DNA from: an uncultured Bacteroidales bacterium
Lineage (GTDB): Bacteria; Bacteroidota; Bacteroidia; Bacteroidales; Bacteroidaceae
Assembly: GCA_937906165.1 (NCBI GenBank)
Contig: CALCYA010000031.1
Span: 1 to 25,595 of the forward strand
Direction of reading: 5' to 3'
Length of the DNA: 25,595 bases
Shown one piece after another: positions 1 through 6,734 of the stretch; position 1 is the stretch's first letter, and every line of letters begins with the position of its first letter. The notes beneath the pieces are model-generated. The model saw nothing but the letters and a program-made list of their open reading frames with translations. It made no database searches and was not told the origin of the DNA. A program made the translations under genes and the position numbers.

Positions 1-45
1 ACCTTCGTGTATGTAACCGCAAACTGAACAAATGTACTTTTTCAT
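1..45 (-). CDS. Rubredoxin-domain protein, N-terminal fragment (rubrerythrin or rubredoxin)
   Basis: An ATG at 45-43 opens a frame that runs off the window edge. The 15 visible residues are MKKYICSVCGYIHEG. The C-x-x-C-G-Y pattern is the first half of a rubredoxin iron-binding knuckle, and the HEG that follows is usual in rubrerythrin-type rubredoxin domains. It lies 46 nt downstream of the PerR-type regulator on the same strand, so the two are probably co-transcribed. In anaerobic Bacteroidales a rubrerythrin that reduces hydrogen peroxide next to a Fur/PerR gene is a common arrangement. Only the start is present, so a stand-alone rubredoxin, a reverse rubrerythrin with an N-terminal rubredoxin domain, or another rubredoxin fusion cannot be told apart. 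Confidence 0.7.
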   Translation of the reverse strand, partial: MKKYICSVCGYIHEG

Positions 46-68
46 AATTCTATAAATTTTTAAGCCGT

Positions 69-83
69 TAATATTTTGTATTA
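69..83. promoter_or_regulatory. Possible PerR/Fur-type 7-1-7 dyad
   Basis: Between the regulator stop and the rubredoxin start lies TAATATTTTGTATTA, an imperfect 7-1-7 inverted repeat (outer five base pairs TAATA/TATTA match). PerR boxes in Firmicutes are AT-rich 7-1-7 dyads, so spacing and composition fit. The region is very AT-rich and a chance match is quite possible. Confidence 0.25.
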
Positions 84-91
84 TCTTTATT

Positions 92-511
92 TCATTTCTT
101 CAAACAGTTGGGGCACAGGCCCTTGAGGTAAAGATGGGCATCGGTTATCTCGTAGCCGTCGAGACCCTCGACCAGGGATAGAAAGTCGTTCTTCATCTTG
201 AGATCGACAATCTTGCCGCAATTGTTGCAACGGAAGTGTGCATGGTTGCTGCGGTTGCCGTCGAAGCAGCGGAAGGTGTCGTCGATGGTGAGCATTGAGA
301 TGAGCCCTGCGTCAACAAACAGTTTCAAAGTGTTGTAGACTGTTGTGAGCGAGAGCGAACCGAGCTCGTCGCGCAGTGCATCGTAAACAACCTCGGCTGT
401 GGGGTGCTGACAACTTTGACGTACATACTCAAAGATTGCCAAGCGCTGTACCGACGGGCGTATGCCTGCATTGATGAGTTCTTGTTTTAATTCTGCTCTT
501 GAAACCTCCAT
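92..511 (-). CDS. perR: PerR-type Fur-family peroxide-responsive repressor
   Basis: A 139-residue Fur-family metal-dependent DNA-binding repressor, full length for the family. The N-terminal winged helix covers about residues 1-80, with the recognition-helix region SLTTVYNTLKLF at 54-65. The C-terminal dimerisation half carries a structural zinc site with Cys95/Cys98 and Cys133/Cys136. The regulatory-metal ligands of Bacillus PerR (His37, Asp85, His91, His93, Asp104) all have counterparts one position earlier: His36, Asp84, His90, His92, Asp103. Asp at the last position (GKIVD), where Fur proteins often have Glu, favours PerR over Fur. The start is supported by GAGG five bases upstream. It leads a unit with the rubredoxin-domain gene, so a role in peroxide defence is likely. 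Exact metal and regulon are inference. Confidence 0.93.
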   Translation of the reverse strand: MEVSRAELKQELINAGIRPSVQRLAIFEYVRQSCQHPTAEVVYDALRDELGSLSLTTVYNTLKLFVDAGLISMLTIDDTFRCFDGNRSNHAHFRCNNCGKIVDLKMKNDFLSLVEGLDGYEITDAHLYLKGLCPNCLKK

Positions 512-560
512 TTTACCTCTGTTTTCTGTTGTTTTTTATTTTTCATTTCTGAAACCATTG

Positions 561-590
561 CAAATATACAAACATTTTATTTATTACAAA
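561..590 (-). promoter_or_regulatory. perR promoter, Bacteroidota type
   Basis: Read on the minus strand: TTTG (590-587), 18 bases, then TATATTTG (568-561), fitting the -33/-7 consensus apart from a spacer one base shorter than usual. The -7 box lies about 50 nt upstream of the perR start codon. Confidence 0.5.
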
Positions 591-678
591 ACTTTTTTGA
601 GATTTTTTTCTAATATTTTTTGAGCGACGGAAAAACGAGGAGCGAGAAACGAGGAACGGTGAGCGATTAACGAAGCAT

Positions 679-910
679 ACCCCTCCGCCCTGAAGAGCAC
701 CTGATTGCGCCCCTGTTTTAGGGGGCAGTGCGGAGCCACAGCACTGCGTTGCTTTCAGCGAGCTTTGTCTGCGCTCGTTGTGTGTGTAAGCGAGCTTCCA
801 CACACTCGCTGGCACAAACCTTGCGACGTCGGTACCTTTAGGTACCCAAAGGAGTCCCAAAGGGCCCTGTCGGTTTACCGACTGAGGGGTTAGGACAGGG
901 GAGGAATATA
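679..910. repeat. Modular intergenic repeat, long copy
   Basis: The left block 679-702 and right block 892-910 (aggacaggggaggaatata) recur in the same order and orientation at 4438-4461 (22/24 identical) and 4468-4486 (identical). Here they are 189 nt apart, against 6 nt in the other copy. The 703-891 segment therefore looks like an insertion of about 180 bp, or the other copy is a deletion derivative. The inserted part contains several short hairpins. Function unknown; such non-coding elements are common between genes in Bacteroidales. Confidence 0.65.
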
Positions 911-946
911 AGCTATTGTCTCCCTAAAACAGGGAGACAATAGCTT
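910..946. terminator. Perfect 16-bp hairpin followed by T-run
   Basis: The arm 910-925 pairs with 931-946 without mismatch (agctattgtctccct and its complement) around a 5-nt loop aaaac, followed by five Ts (945-949) on the plus strand. It looks like an intrinsic terminator, but no plus-strand gene ends here. It may be a back-up terminator for cotH or part of a repeat element, since half of it recurs at 4365-4393. Confidence 0.5.
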
Positions 947-976
947 TTTAAGCTGAAAACGGATGTCACGTAATCC
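918..976. repeat. 59-bp inverted repeat, left copy
   Basis: The reverse complement of this segment matches 4335-4393 at 54 of 59 positions, including a perfect 21-bp core (956-976 against 4335-4355). The pair lies in inverted orientation on either side of the cotH gene. Confidence 0.85.
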
Positions 977-1020
977 TTTCACCTCTCACCCTTCACCCAT
1001 AATCCCACAACCCAGCAAAC

Positions 1021-1055
1021 AGAAAGAGGACAACCTGTGTGATTGTCCTCTTTCT
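1021..1055 (-). terminator. Probable cotH terminator hairpin
   Basis: The arm agaaagaggacaa (1021-1033) pairs perfectly with 1043-1055 around a 9-nt loop, 21 nt downstream of the cotH stop codon. The trailing T-run on the minus strand is weak, so termination efficiency is uncertain. Confidence 0.6.
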
Positions 1056-1076
1056 TGCTAAACGTTCTGAAGTCTT

Positions 1077-4000
1077 TTAGAACATCACCTTCTTGCCGTT
1101 GATGATATAAATCTGGCCCTTGACAGGTTCTATCACGCGGCGGCCATAGACATCGTAGATGAGACCGTTGTTGAAGCCGTCGATGTCGTCACCCGAAATC
1201 TTCTCGATGCTGGTATCATTGCCTATATATACTGTCACATCGGAACCCGCATCGGCGGTGCTGACAAAGTATGCACGGTATGGCAATACTGCAAGAGTGC
1301 CGGCAACCTTGCTGACCTCGGCCTTCTCGGTTGAGAACTCATAATAGTTGCCCGAAACAGCACTTACTGTCTGGTTTGTGAATGAACCTACTGTCTCCCA
1401 ACCGTCAATGGTGTAGTTCTCGATGTCGGCTGTTACGGTAGTGCGGCCACCCGTTATTGCAATGTTCTCCTTACCCTCGCGCAACGAGTAGATGTACGGG
1501 GTATTGGCAACGGGCTCCGCAACCTCCTGGAATCTGATGAAGCCGTCGCCGCACTCTGCCAACGCATAGAAGGCGTAATGTTCGAGACTCTTGGCATCGG
1601 GAGCGAAAGGCAACAGGATTGTGCCATATGCACCCTCGGCCATACCGCGGATATATGCAACCGACGCATACTCGCTTGCAACGGGAGCGAAGTCCTCGTG
1701 ACGGGCATCAACAATGAGCAGTGTCTCCAACGGGTCACCGAACTCCTCGGGAATCTCCACACCTGCACTGATGTCATCATACTTTGTCAAGTTCCTGAAG
1801 ATGAATTGGGCACGGTCACTCATCCACTGCTGACTTCTCGCGATGCTTGCCACATAGTCGGTGCTGTTCTTCTCGTTTACATTGGCATCGTTGTTATGCG
1901 CGATGCTTGCCAATGCGAACTCAGTATAGTCCTGGATATACTCCTTGAGTTCGTCGATACGACCCTCGGCAACAAAGTCGAGCCACTCCTTGTAATAGGC
2001 ACGCTTGCCGGCCTCAGTGTTACGCAGGTCGTTGTAGAAATTATAGCCGGCCTTGCCGCTGCGACCGCTGTAAAGGTCCTCGGTCGCACCTGTATTGAAG
2101 TAAGAAGATGACTCCTCGTAGCCGAATGCCCAGTCGAAATCCCATGCAGGACCGAACTTCCACAGACTACCTGCGGCAGGATTCTCGTTGAAGAGGTAAC
2201 AGCTCTTGGGGTGATAGGTCTCTACATTGCGCACAAGGTCGTTCACAAGCCAGAACTTTGCCCATGATTCCATGTCGATGTGCTGTGTGATGTCACCGCC
2301 ATAATAAAGGGTTTCGGTGAGGCTGTTGAATGAAGCCTTGACATCATCGAAAGTAATGACACGCTCCTCGTCCTCCTCGGTGAAGTCGGGATCTTTCACG
2401 TTGACAGGGAGATTGTATGTGTCGTCCCTGAACCTGAAGTCCTCATCGTAGTAGTCATCAAGCTCAAGCAGACAGCCTGTAGTCTCGTCGATGGCAACAC
2501 TGTTGTCCGATATACCGATTTTCTCGGTAAAGCAGTACGAACCGCGATAGTGGCCGTTGACATAAAGGTCTATAGGAATCATGTGGCACAAAGCCTCGCC
2601 ATCGACCATGGCAGCTATCTTCTGCGCGATTGAGTTTGTCGTCATTGAGCCGTTCTGCTTGTTGGCGATGAACACCCACTGACGGTCCTCGGTGAGGTTG
2701 AAAGGAGACTGCTTCTGCTTCTTGGGGAACTTGATGCGATATGGGTTCTTGCTCATATAGGACCACGACCAGCTGCTGTTGCCACGGCCGCGTACCTCGC
2801 AGCCCTCGACAAGTTCTATGTCGGGCCACACTCCTGCACCGTCCAGACGGAAAGTACAATTCTCGATCCACTCCTCCTTGGTATTTGAATATGTACCGTC
2901 TTCAAGGATAATAGACTGGCCAATCCACTGGGTGTCGTCCCATGTCACGCCGTCACCGAATGTGATATACACGGTAGGAATCTTATAGTCGCCTGTAGCA
3001 TAGTCGGTGAGATACTTCACGCTTACCTTGCAAGGGCGGCCGAAAGGCCTGAAGCCGGTCACCACCTGAGCCTTTGCGGGCTCTTTGTCAACTACGGTGC
3101 TCTCCTTCTTCTCGCACTTGTAGAGCGAGAGGTCGGATATCACCATATAGTTCTTGTACGATGCCTTGGTAAGCTCAAATCGTATGGCTGTGTAGTTCTT
3201 TCCGAGGGTGTACACAGGAGTCATGTACTGTGTGAGGCCCGACTGCGGCAAACCGTGTTTGTCCTGCTCAAGAACAGCAATCTCCTCCCATTTTCCCGTT
3301 GTCTTGTTCAAGGCAGAAATGCACCATCCCTGCGGAAAACGGTTGTTCTGGTTCGATGTCGTATAAGAGAGACAGAATGTCTCAAGAGCCTCGGGAAGCT
3401 GAATCTCGATATATGGCCACTCTGTCCATCCGTCGCCCCAGTAGCCGCCATCGGTCCAATTGAGTTTTGGGTATGTCATGTTATCGCCCCAGGTAGAATG
3501 GTAATAAGTTGCATCGCTGTTGTCCCACACATGACTCAAATCCTGTGTTTCAGGATAATTGCTGGGGGCATTTGTTGTTGTGCCTGCCGAGATGTCAAGC
3601 TTGGTGTAGTCCCACTCGTCGACAGGAGTCTCCTCCTCATCCTCTTCGGGTTCTATTACCTTCACGTCATATATCCAATGCTTGGGCTCGGCCATGGTGT
3701 AAACTACAGGCTTGGTGAAACGCTGGCTGCTCTGGCCGCTGATCTGCTGCTCTGTACCGACCCACATCGTTACACCGTCGCTCATTGTAAAGCTCGGACG
3801 CAAGCGCTTACCGATGACAGGCACGTCGGCCGTAACATACACCGTGTCACCCTCTTCGGTTATCGTTGCCGGTACGTCGGCATACACCTGGTCATTGTCG
3901 GCGTGCGTGAAGCCGAACGACAGCAGTTTGGCAGCTGTCACATCGTAGCTGTCGCTCACGCTCACCACATTGTCATTTGAGTAGGTGAATGTGGTGTCGC

Positions 4001-4187
4001 CCTCAAGATGAAGGACACAGACCCCATTTTCAGTGACCTCATCAAGGATATACTTCTCGGGGATTGCAACTACCTGACCGTCGGTCATTGTAATATATCG
4101 CGTGCCGTCGGCAGCAGATGACTCCTGTGCATAAGTTCCCAGACAAGAGAACACTGCAACTAAAATCAGAGTAAATAGATGTTTCAT
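1077..4187 (-). CDS. Secreted CotH-kinase-family protein with F5/8-type domain and C-terminal sorting-like tail
   Basis: A 1036-residue exported protein. Residues 1-20 are a signal peptide (cleavage likely after TYA). Residues about 85-178 form a beta-rich domain like those preceding Bacteroidales surface modules. An acidic linker lies at 179-191. About 193-358 resembles an F5/8 (discoidin) type carbohydrate-binding domain. The CotH domain covers about 400-830, with GRGNSSW at 467-473 and GPAWDFDW at 679-686, whose Asp683/Asp685 fit the metal-binding aspartates of the CotH protein-kinase fold. The last 30 residues (YDVYGRRV, then KGQIYIINGKK) resemble a short type-IX-secretion tail shared with the protease at 17164-21708. 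CotH of Bacillus phosphorylates spore-coat proteins; the substrate of Bacteroidota homologues is unknown. It is a single-gene unit, opposite to its right-hand neighbour. A phosphotransfer role on secreted or surface partners is inference. Confidence 0.9.
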   Translation of the reverse strand: MKHLFTLILVAVFSCLGTYAQESSAADGTRYITMTDGQVVAIPEKYILDEVTENGVCVLHLEGDTTFTYSNDNVVSVSDSYDVTAAKLLSFGFTHADNDQVYADVPATITEEGDTVYVTADVPVIGKRLRPSFTMSDGVTMWVGTEQQISGQSSQRFTKPVVYTMAEPKHWIYDVKVIEPEEDEEETPVDEWDYTKLDISAGTTTNAPSNYPETQDLSHVWDNSDATYYHSTWGDNMTYPKLNWTDGGYWGDGWTEWPYIEIQLPEALETFCLSYTTSNQNNRFPQGWCISALNKTTGKWEEIAVLEQDKHGLPQSGLTQYMTPVYTLGKNYTAIRFELTKASYKNYMVISDLSLYKCEKKESTVVDKEPAKAQVVTGFRPFGRPCKVSVKYLTDYATGDYKIPTVYITFGDGVTWDDTQWIGQSIILEDGTYSNTKEEWIENCTFRLDGAGVWPDIELVEGCEVRGRGNSSWSWSYMSKNPYRIKFPKKQKQSPFNLTEDRQWVFIANKQNGSMTTNSIAQKIAAMVDGEALCHMIPIDLYVNGHYRGSYCFTEKIGISDNSVAIDETTGCLLELDDYYDEDFRFRDDTYNLPVNVKDPDFTEEDEERVITFDDVKASFNSLTETLYYGGDITQHIDMESWAKFWLVNDLVRNVETYHPKSCYLFNENPAAGSLWKFGPAWDFDWAFGYEESSSYFNTGATEDLYSGRSGKAGYNFYNDLRNTEAGKRAYYKEWLDFVAEGRIDELKEYIQDYTEFALASIAHNNDANVNEKNSTDYVASIARSQQWMSDRAQFIFRNLTKYDDISAGVEIPEEFGDPLETLLIVDARHEDFAPVASEYASVAYIRGMAEGAYGTILLPFAPDAKSLEHYAFYALAECGDGFIRFQEVAEPVANTPYIYSLREGKENIAITGGRTTVTADIENYTIDGWETVGSFTNQTVSAVSGNYYEFSTEKAEVSKVAGTLAVLPYRAYFVSTADAGSDVTVYIGNDTSIEKISGDDIDGFNNGLIYDVYGRRVIEPVKGQIYIINGKKVMF

Positions 4188-4243
4188 AATATTATGTTTT
4201 ATTACTTATCAATGAAACGTGAGGACATTTTTACCACACATGA

Positions 4244-4277
4244 CAAAAATAGAAATTAATTTTACAAATAATGCAAA
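4244..4277 (-). promoter_or_regulatory. cotH promoter candidate
   Basis: On the minus strand TTTG (4277-4274) is followed by 22 bases and TATTTTTG (4251-4244), matching TAnnTTTG. The spacer is slightly longer than the usual 19-21. It lies 57 nt upstream of the cotH start codon. Confidence 0.45.
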
Positions 4278-4334
4278 AAGAAGCATAAAAATGCAATCAT
4301 TGGAGGTATAAAGGGTGAGGGGTTATGGGTTAAG

Positions 4335-4393
4335 GGATTACGTGACATCCGTTTTCCGTTTGTAAAGCTATTGTCTCCCTGTGTTAGGGAGAC
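4335..4393. repeat. 59-bp inverted repeat, right copy
   Basis: Inverted partner of 918-976 (54/59 identical). Its hairpin is incomplete: only the inner 8 bp (4373-4380 with 4386-4393) can pair, because sequence diverges after the second half-arm into a GAGGC/GCCTC mini-hairpin. Confidence 0.85.
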
Positions 4394-4437
4394 GAGAGGC
4401 GCAGCCTCGGAGAGGGTGGATTAATTGTTGAAAAATA

Positions 4438-4486
4438 ACCCCTCCGCCCAGAAGGGCACCTCCCCTAAGGACAGGGGAGGAATATA
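4438..4486. repeat. Modular intergenic repeat, short copy
   Basis: Contains both conserved blocks of 679-910 with only 6 nt between them. The junction itself forms an 8-bp hairpin (cctcccct 4459-4466, aggggagg 4473-4480). Confidence 0.65.
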
Positions 4487-4546
4487 GGTTAAGAGCTACG
4501 GGTTAGCGATTAACGTTTAGAGGACTTACCCCTCAGTCACTGCGTG

Positions 4547-4573
4547 ACAGCTCCCCTTGAAAAGTGGAGCTGT
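4547..4573. repeat. Hairpin acagctcc/ggagctgt
   Basis: An 8-bp stem (4547-4554 with 4566-4573) with an 11-nt loop. It is preceded by a second small hairpin, GTCAC-tgc-GTGAC (4536-4548), and by acccctcagt (4528-4537), the reverse complement of 881-890. It belongs to the same family of intergenic structured sequence. Both flanking genes are transcribed away from it, so it does not terminate either. Confidence 0.45.
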
Positions 4574-4665
4574 TTATTATCTAACGAGCGTAATTTAAAC
4601 GAAAAATGTTTATCTCTCCTCCTTAATCGTTCATCATTAATCGTTAACCCATAACCTCACAAACA

Positions 4666-4697
4666 TTTGTATTTTTCATGTTAAAAGAGTACCTTTG
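4666..4697 (+). promoter_or_regulatory. ABC-F operon promoter, near-consensus Bacteroidota promoter
   Basis: TTTG (4666-4669), exactly 20 bases, then TACCTTTG (4690-4697), an excellent fit to the primary sigma-factor consensus of Bacteroidota. Transcription should start near 4704, giving a leader of roughly 35 nt before the TTG start codon at 4740. Confidence 0.75.
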
Positions 4698-4739
4698 CGA
4701 CCCGGATTCATACATTATAATATATAATAGATAGGAATT

Positions 4740-6665
4740 TTGCTTTCGATTGACAACATAAGAGTGGACTTCGGCGGGACCAACCTGCTGCACGACGTCA
4801 GTTTCATCATCAACAAGCGCGACAGGATTGCGCTTGTGGGAAAGAACGGTGCAGGCAAGAGTACGCTGCTGAAGATTATAGCAGGAATGCAGTCACCCAC
4901 AGAGGGTGCCATATCCAAACCCAAAGAATTTACCATCGGCTATCTGCCGCAGGTGATGCAGCATACCGACGGCCGCACAGTATACGAGGAGGCAGAGCTT
5001 GCTTTCGTGCACATACACGAAATGGAGGCGCGCCTTGAGCGTATGAACAACGAACTTGCCGAGCGCACCGACTATGAGAGCGAGGAGTACCACAAACTAA
5101 TAGAGGAGTACACCCATCTGAACGAGCAGTATACGATGATGGGCGGCAGCCACTACGAGGCAGAGATTGAGCGCGCACTCACAGGACTTGGCTTTGCACG
5201 AGAGGATTTCACGCGCCCCACAAGGGAGTTCAGCGGTGGATGGCGCATGCGCATTGAGTTGGCAAAGCTGCTGTTGCAGCACCCCGACATACTGCTGCTT
5301 GACGAGCCCACCAACCACCTCGACATAGAGAGCATACAGTGGCTGGAGCAGTTCCTGGCACGCAGCGGCAACGCTGTGCTGCTGGTGAGCCACGACCGCG
5401 CATTCCTGAACGCAGTGACAAACCGCACGATAGAGATTTCCTGCGGCAGGATCTATGACTACAAGCTGCCGTATGACAAGTTCATGGAGGCACGCAAGGA
5501 GCGCCGCGAGCAGCAGCTGAGGGCATACGAGAACCAGCAGAAGGAGATTGCCGACACCAAAGAGTTCATCGAGCGTTTCCGCTACAAGCCCACCAAAGCC
5601 GTGCAGGTACAGAGCCGCATCAAACAGCTCGAGAAGATGGTGCCCATTGAGATTGACGAGGAGGACACAAGCCGACTGAGACTGAAATTCGCACCGGCGA
5701 CACGCAGCGGCAATTACCCCATCATATGCGACGATGTTGCAAAAAGTTTCGGTAGCCACACAGTATTCAGCGGAGTGAACTTCACCATCAACCGTGGCGA
5801 GAAGGTGGCATTCGTGGGACGCAACGGCGAGGGTAAGACAACCCTTGTGCGATGCATTCTGGGCGAGTTGGACTATGACGGAAAAATCGCCATTGGGCAT
5901 AATGTGGAGACTGCATACTTTGCACAGCACGAGGCACAACTGCTTGACGAGAACCTCACCGTATTCCAGACTATCGACAATGTGGCAACAGGCGACATAC
6001 GCCTGCGCATACGCGATATCTTAGGCGCATTCATGTTCGGCGGCGAGGCATCAGACAAGCCCGTGAAGGTACTCTCCGGTGGTGAGAGAAGCCGCTTGGC
6101 GATGATACGCCTGCTGTTGAGACAGATGAACCTGCTTATCCTTGACGAGCCTACAAACCACCTCGACATGCAGTCGAAAGATGTGCTGAAAGATGCCATT
6201 CGCGACTTTGACGGCACGGTAATCATCGTAAGCCACGACCGCCAGTTCCTCGACGGGCTGGTGACGAAGGTATATGAGTTCGGCGAGGGCAAGGTGCGTG
6301 AGCATTTGGGCGGCATATATGATTATCTTGCAGCAAAGAACGCAACCAACATAAATGAGGCGCTCGCACTGAGCAAGAGCCCCACACAGGCGGCAGAGAC
6401 ACCGAAGCCTGCCAACGAGAACCGCCTGAGCTACGAAGCCGAGAAACAACTGCAGAAGCAGCGCCGCAAACTCGAGAAACAGGTAGAGGAGAACGAAAAG
6501 GCTATCAACGAGCTCGAAGGAGCCATTGCTGCCCTTGAGGTGTTGATGAGCACTCCCGAGGGAAGCACGCAGGAGAATTTCACAAAGTACGCCACACTGA
6601 AGAAACAGCTCGACGACACAGTCAGCGAGTGGGAGAAAAGTATGGAAGAATTGGAAAGTATATGA
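4740..6665 (+). CDS. ABC-F family ATPase (YheS/Uup-like translation factor)
   Basis: A 641-residue soluble protein with two ABC ATPase domains and no membrane segments. ABC1 has Walker A GKNGAGKST (34-42), signature FSGGWRMR (164-171) and Walker B with Asp188-Glu189. The inter-domain linker (about 245-300, rich in Arg/Lys/Glu/Gln) is the helical hairpin that ABC-F proteins insert towards the ribosomal P-site tRNA. ABC2 has Walker A GRNGEGKTT (360-368), signature LSGGERS (445-451) and Asp469-Glu470. A C-terminal coiled coil (about 560-641) resembles that of Uup and YheS. The start is TTG: an in-frame TAG at 4728-4730 excludes earlier starts, AGGA lies 3 nt upstream, and MLSIDNI fits the family N terminus. 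ABC-F proteins remodel or protect ribosomes. A housekeeping role is more likely than antibiotic resistance, but this is inference. Confidence 0.93.
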   Translation: MLSIDNIRVDFGGTNLLHDVSFIINKRDRIALVGKNGAGKSTLLKIIAGMQSPTEGAISKPKEFTIGYLPQVMQHTDGRTVYEEAELAFVHIHEMEARLERMNNELAERTDYESEEYHKLIEEYTHLNEQYTMMGGSHYEAEIERALTGLGFAREDFTRPTREFSGGWRMRIELAKLLLQHPDILLLDEPTNHLDIESIQWLEQFLARSGNAVLLVSHDRAFLNAVTNRTIEISCGRIYDYKLPYDKFMEARKERREQQLRAYENQQKEIADTKEFIERFRYKPTKAVQVQSRIKQLEKMVPIEIDEEDTSRLRLKFAPATRSGNYPIICDDVAKSFGSHTVFSGVNFTINRGEKVAFVGRNGEGKTTLVRCILGELDYDGKIAIGHNVETAYFAQHEAQLLDENLTVFQTIDNVATGDIRLRIRDILGAFMFGGEASDKPVKVLSGGERSRLAMIRLLLRQMNLLILDEPTNHLDMQSKDVLKDAIRDFDGTVIIVSHDRQFLDGLVTKVYEFGEGKVREHLGGIYDYLAAKNATNINEALALSKSPTQAAETPKPANENRLSYEAEKQLQKQRRKLEKQVEENEKAINELEGAIAALEVLMSTPEGSTQENFTKYATLKKQLDDTVSEWEKSMEELESI

Positions 6666-6734
6666 TGTTTAAAGTGGAATGTGCGATGTGTAAGGAACAT
6701 CATTAAACATTAAACAACAATTAATCATTAAAAT

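Larger units (their letters stand above)
512..1076. other. Repeat- and hairpin-rich intergenic region between perR and cotH
   Basis: No credible gene is seen in this 565-nt stretch. It holds the perR promoter (561-590), a run rich in GAGCGA/AACGAGGA words (about 622-675), and a modular repeat (679-910) whose two end blocks recur at 4438-4486. It also holds a 16-bp-stem hairpin (910-946), one arm of a 59-bp inverted repeat (918-976), and the probable cotH terminator (1021-1055). Smaller hairpins lie inside 703-891: GCAGTGC/GCACTGC (725-747), GGTACC/GGTACC (831-846) and GTCGGT/ACCGAC (869-882). Confidence 0.7.
4188..4739. other. Divergent intergenic region between cotH and the ABC-F gene
   Basis: These 552 nt contain no plausible gene. 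They hold the cotH promoter (4244-4277, minus), the right copy of the 59-bp inverted repeat (4335-4393), the short copy of the modular repeat (4438-4486), an 8-bp-stem hairpin (4547-4573), an AT-rich island with TTAATCG words (4623-4650), and the ABC-F promoter (4666-4697). Confidence 0.7.

Noticed and set aside
543..860. Minus-strand open frame of 105 codons over the repeat region
   Set aside because: It covers the hairpin-rich repeat and the perR promoter. The translated text is only repeat-derived, with no gene-like composition.
3255..3980. Long plus-strand open frame (241 codons) inside cotH
   Set aside because: It lies fully antisense to a gene with clear signal peptide and domains, has no recognisable motif and no promoter; it is a shadow frame.
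5097..5939. Minus-strand open frame of 280 codons inside the ABC-F gene
   Set aside because: The composition (Cys/Leu/Val/His-rich) is typical of antisense reading of a coding gene, and the ABC-F motifs occupy the same bases on the plus strand.
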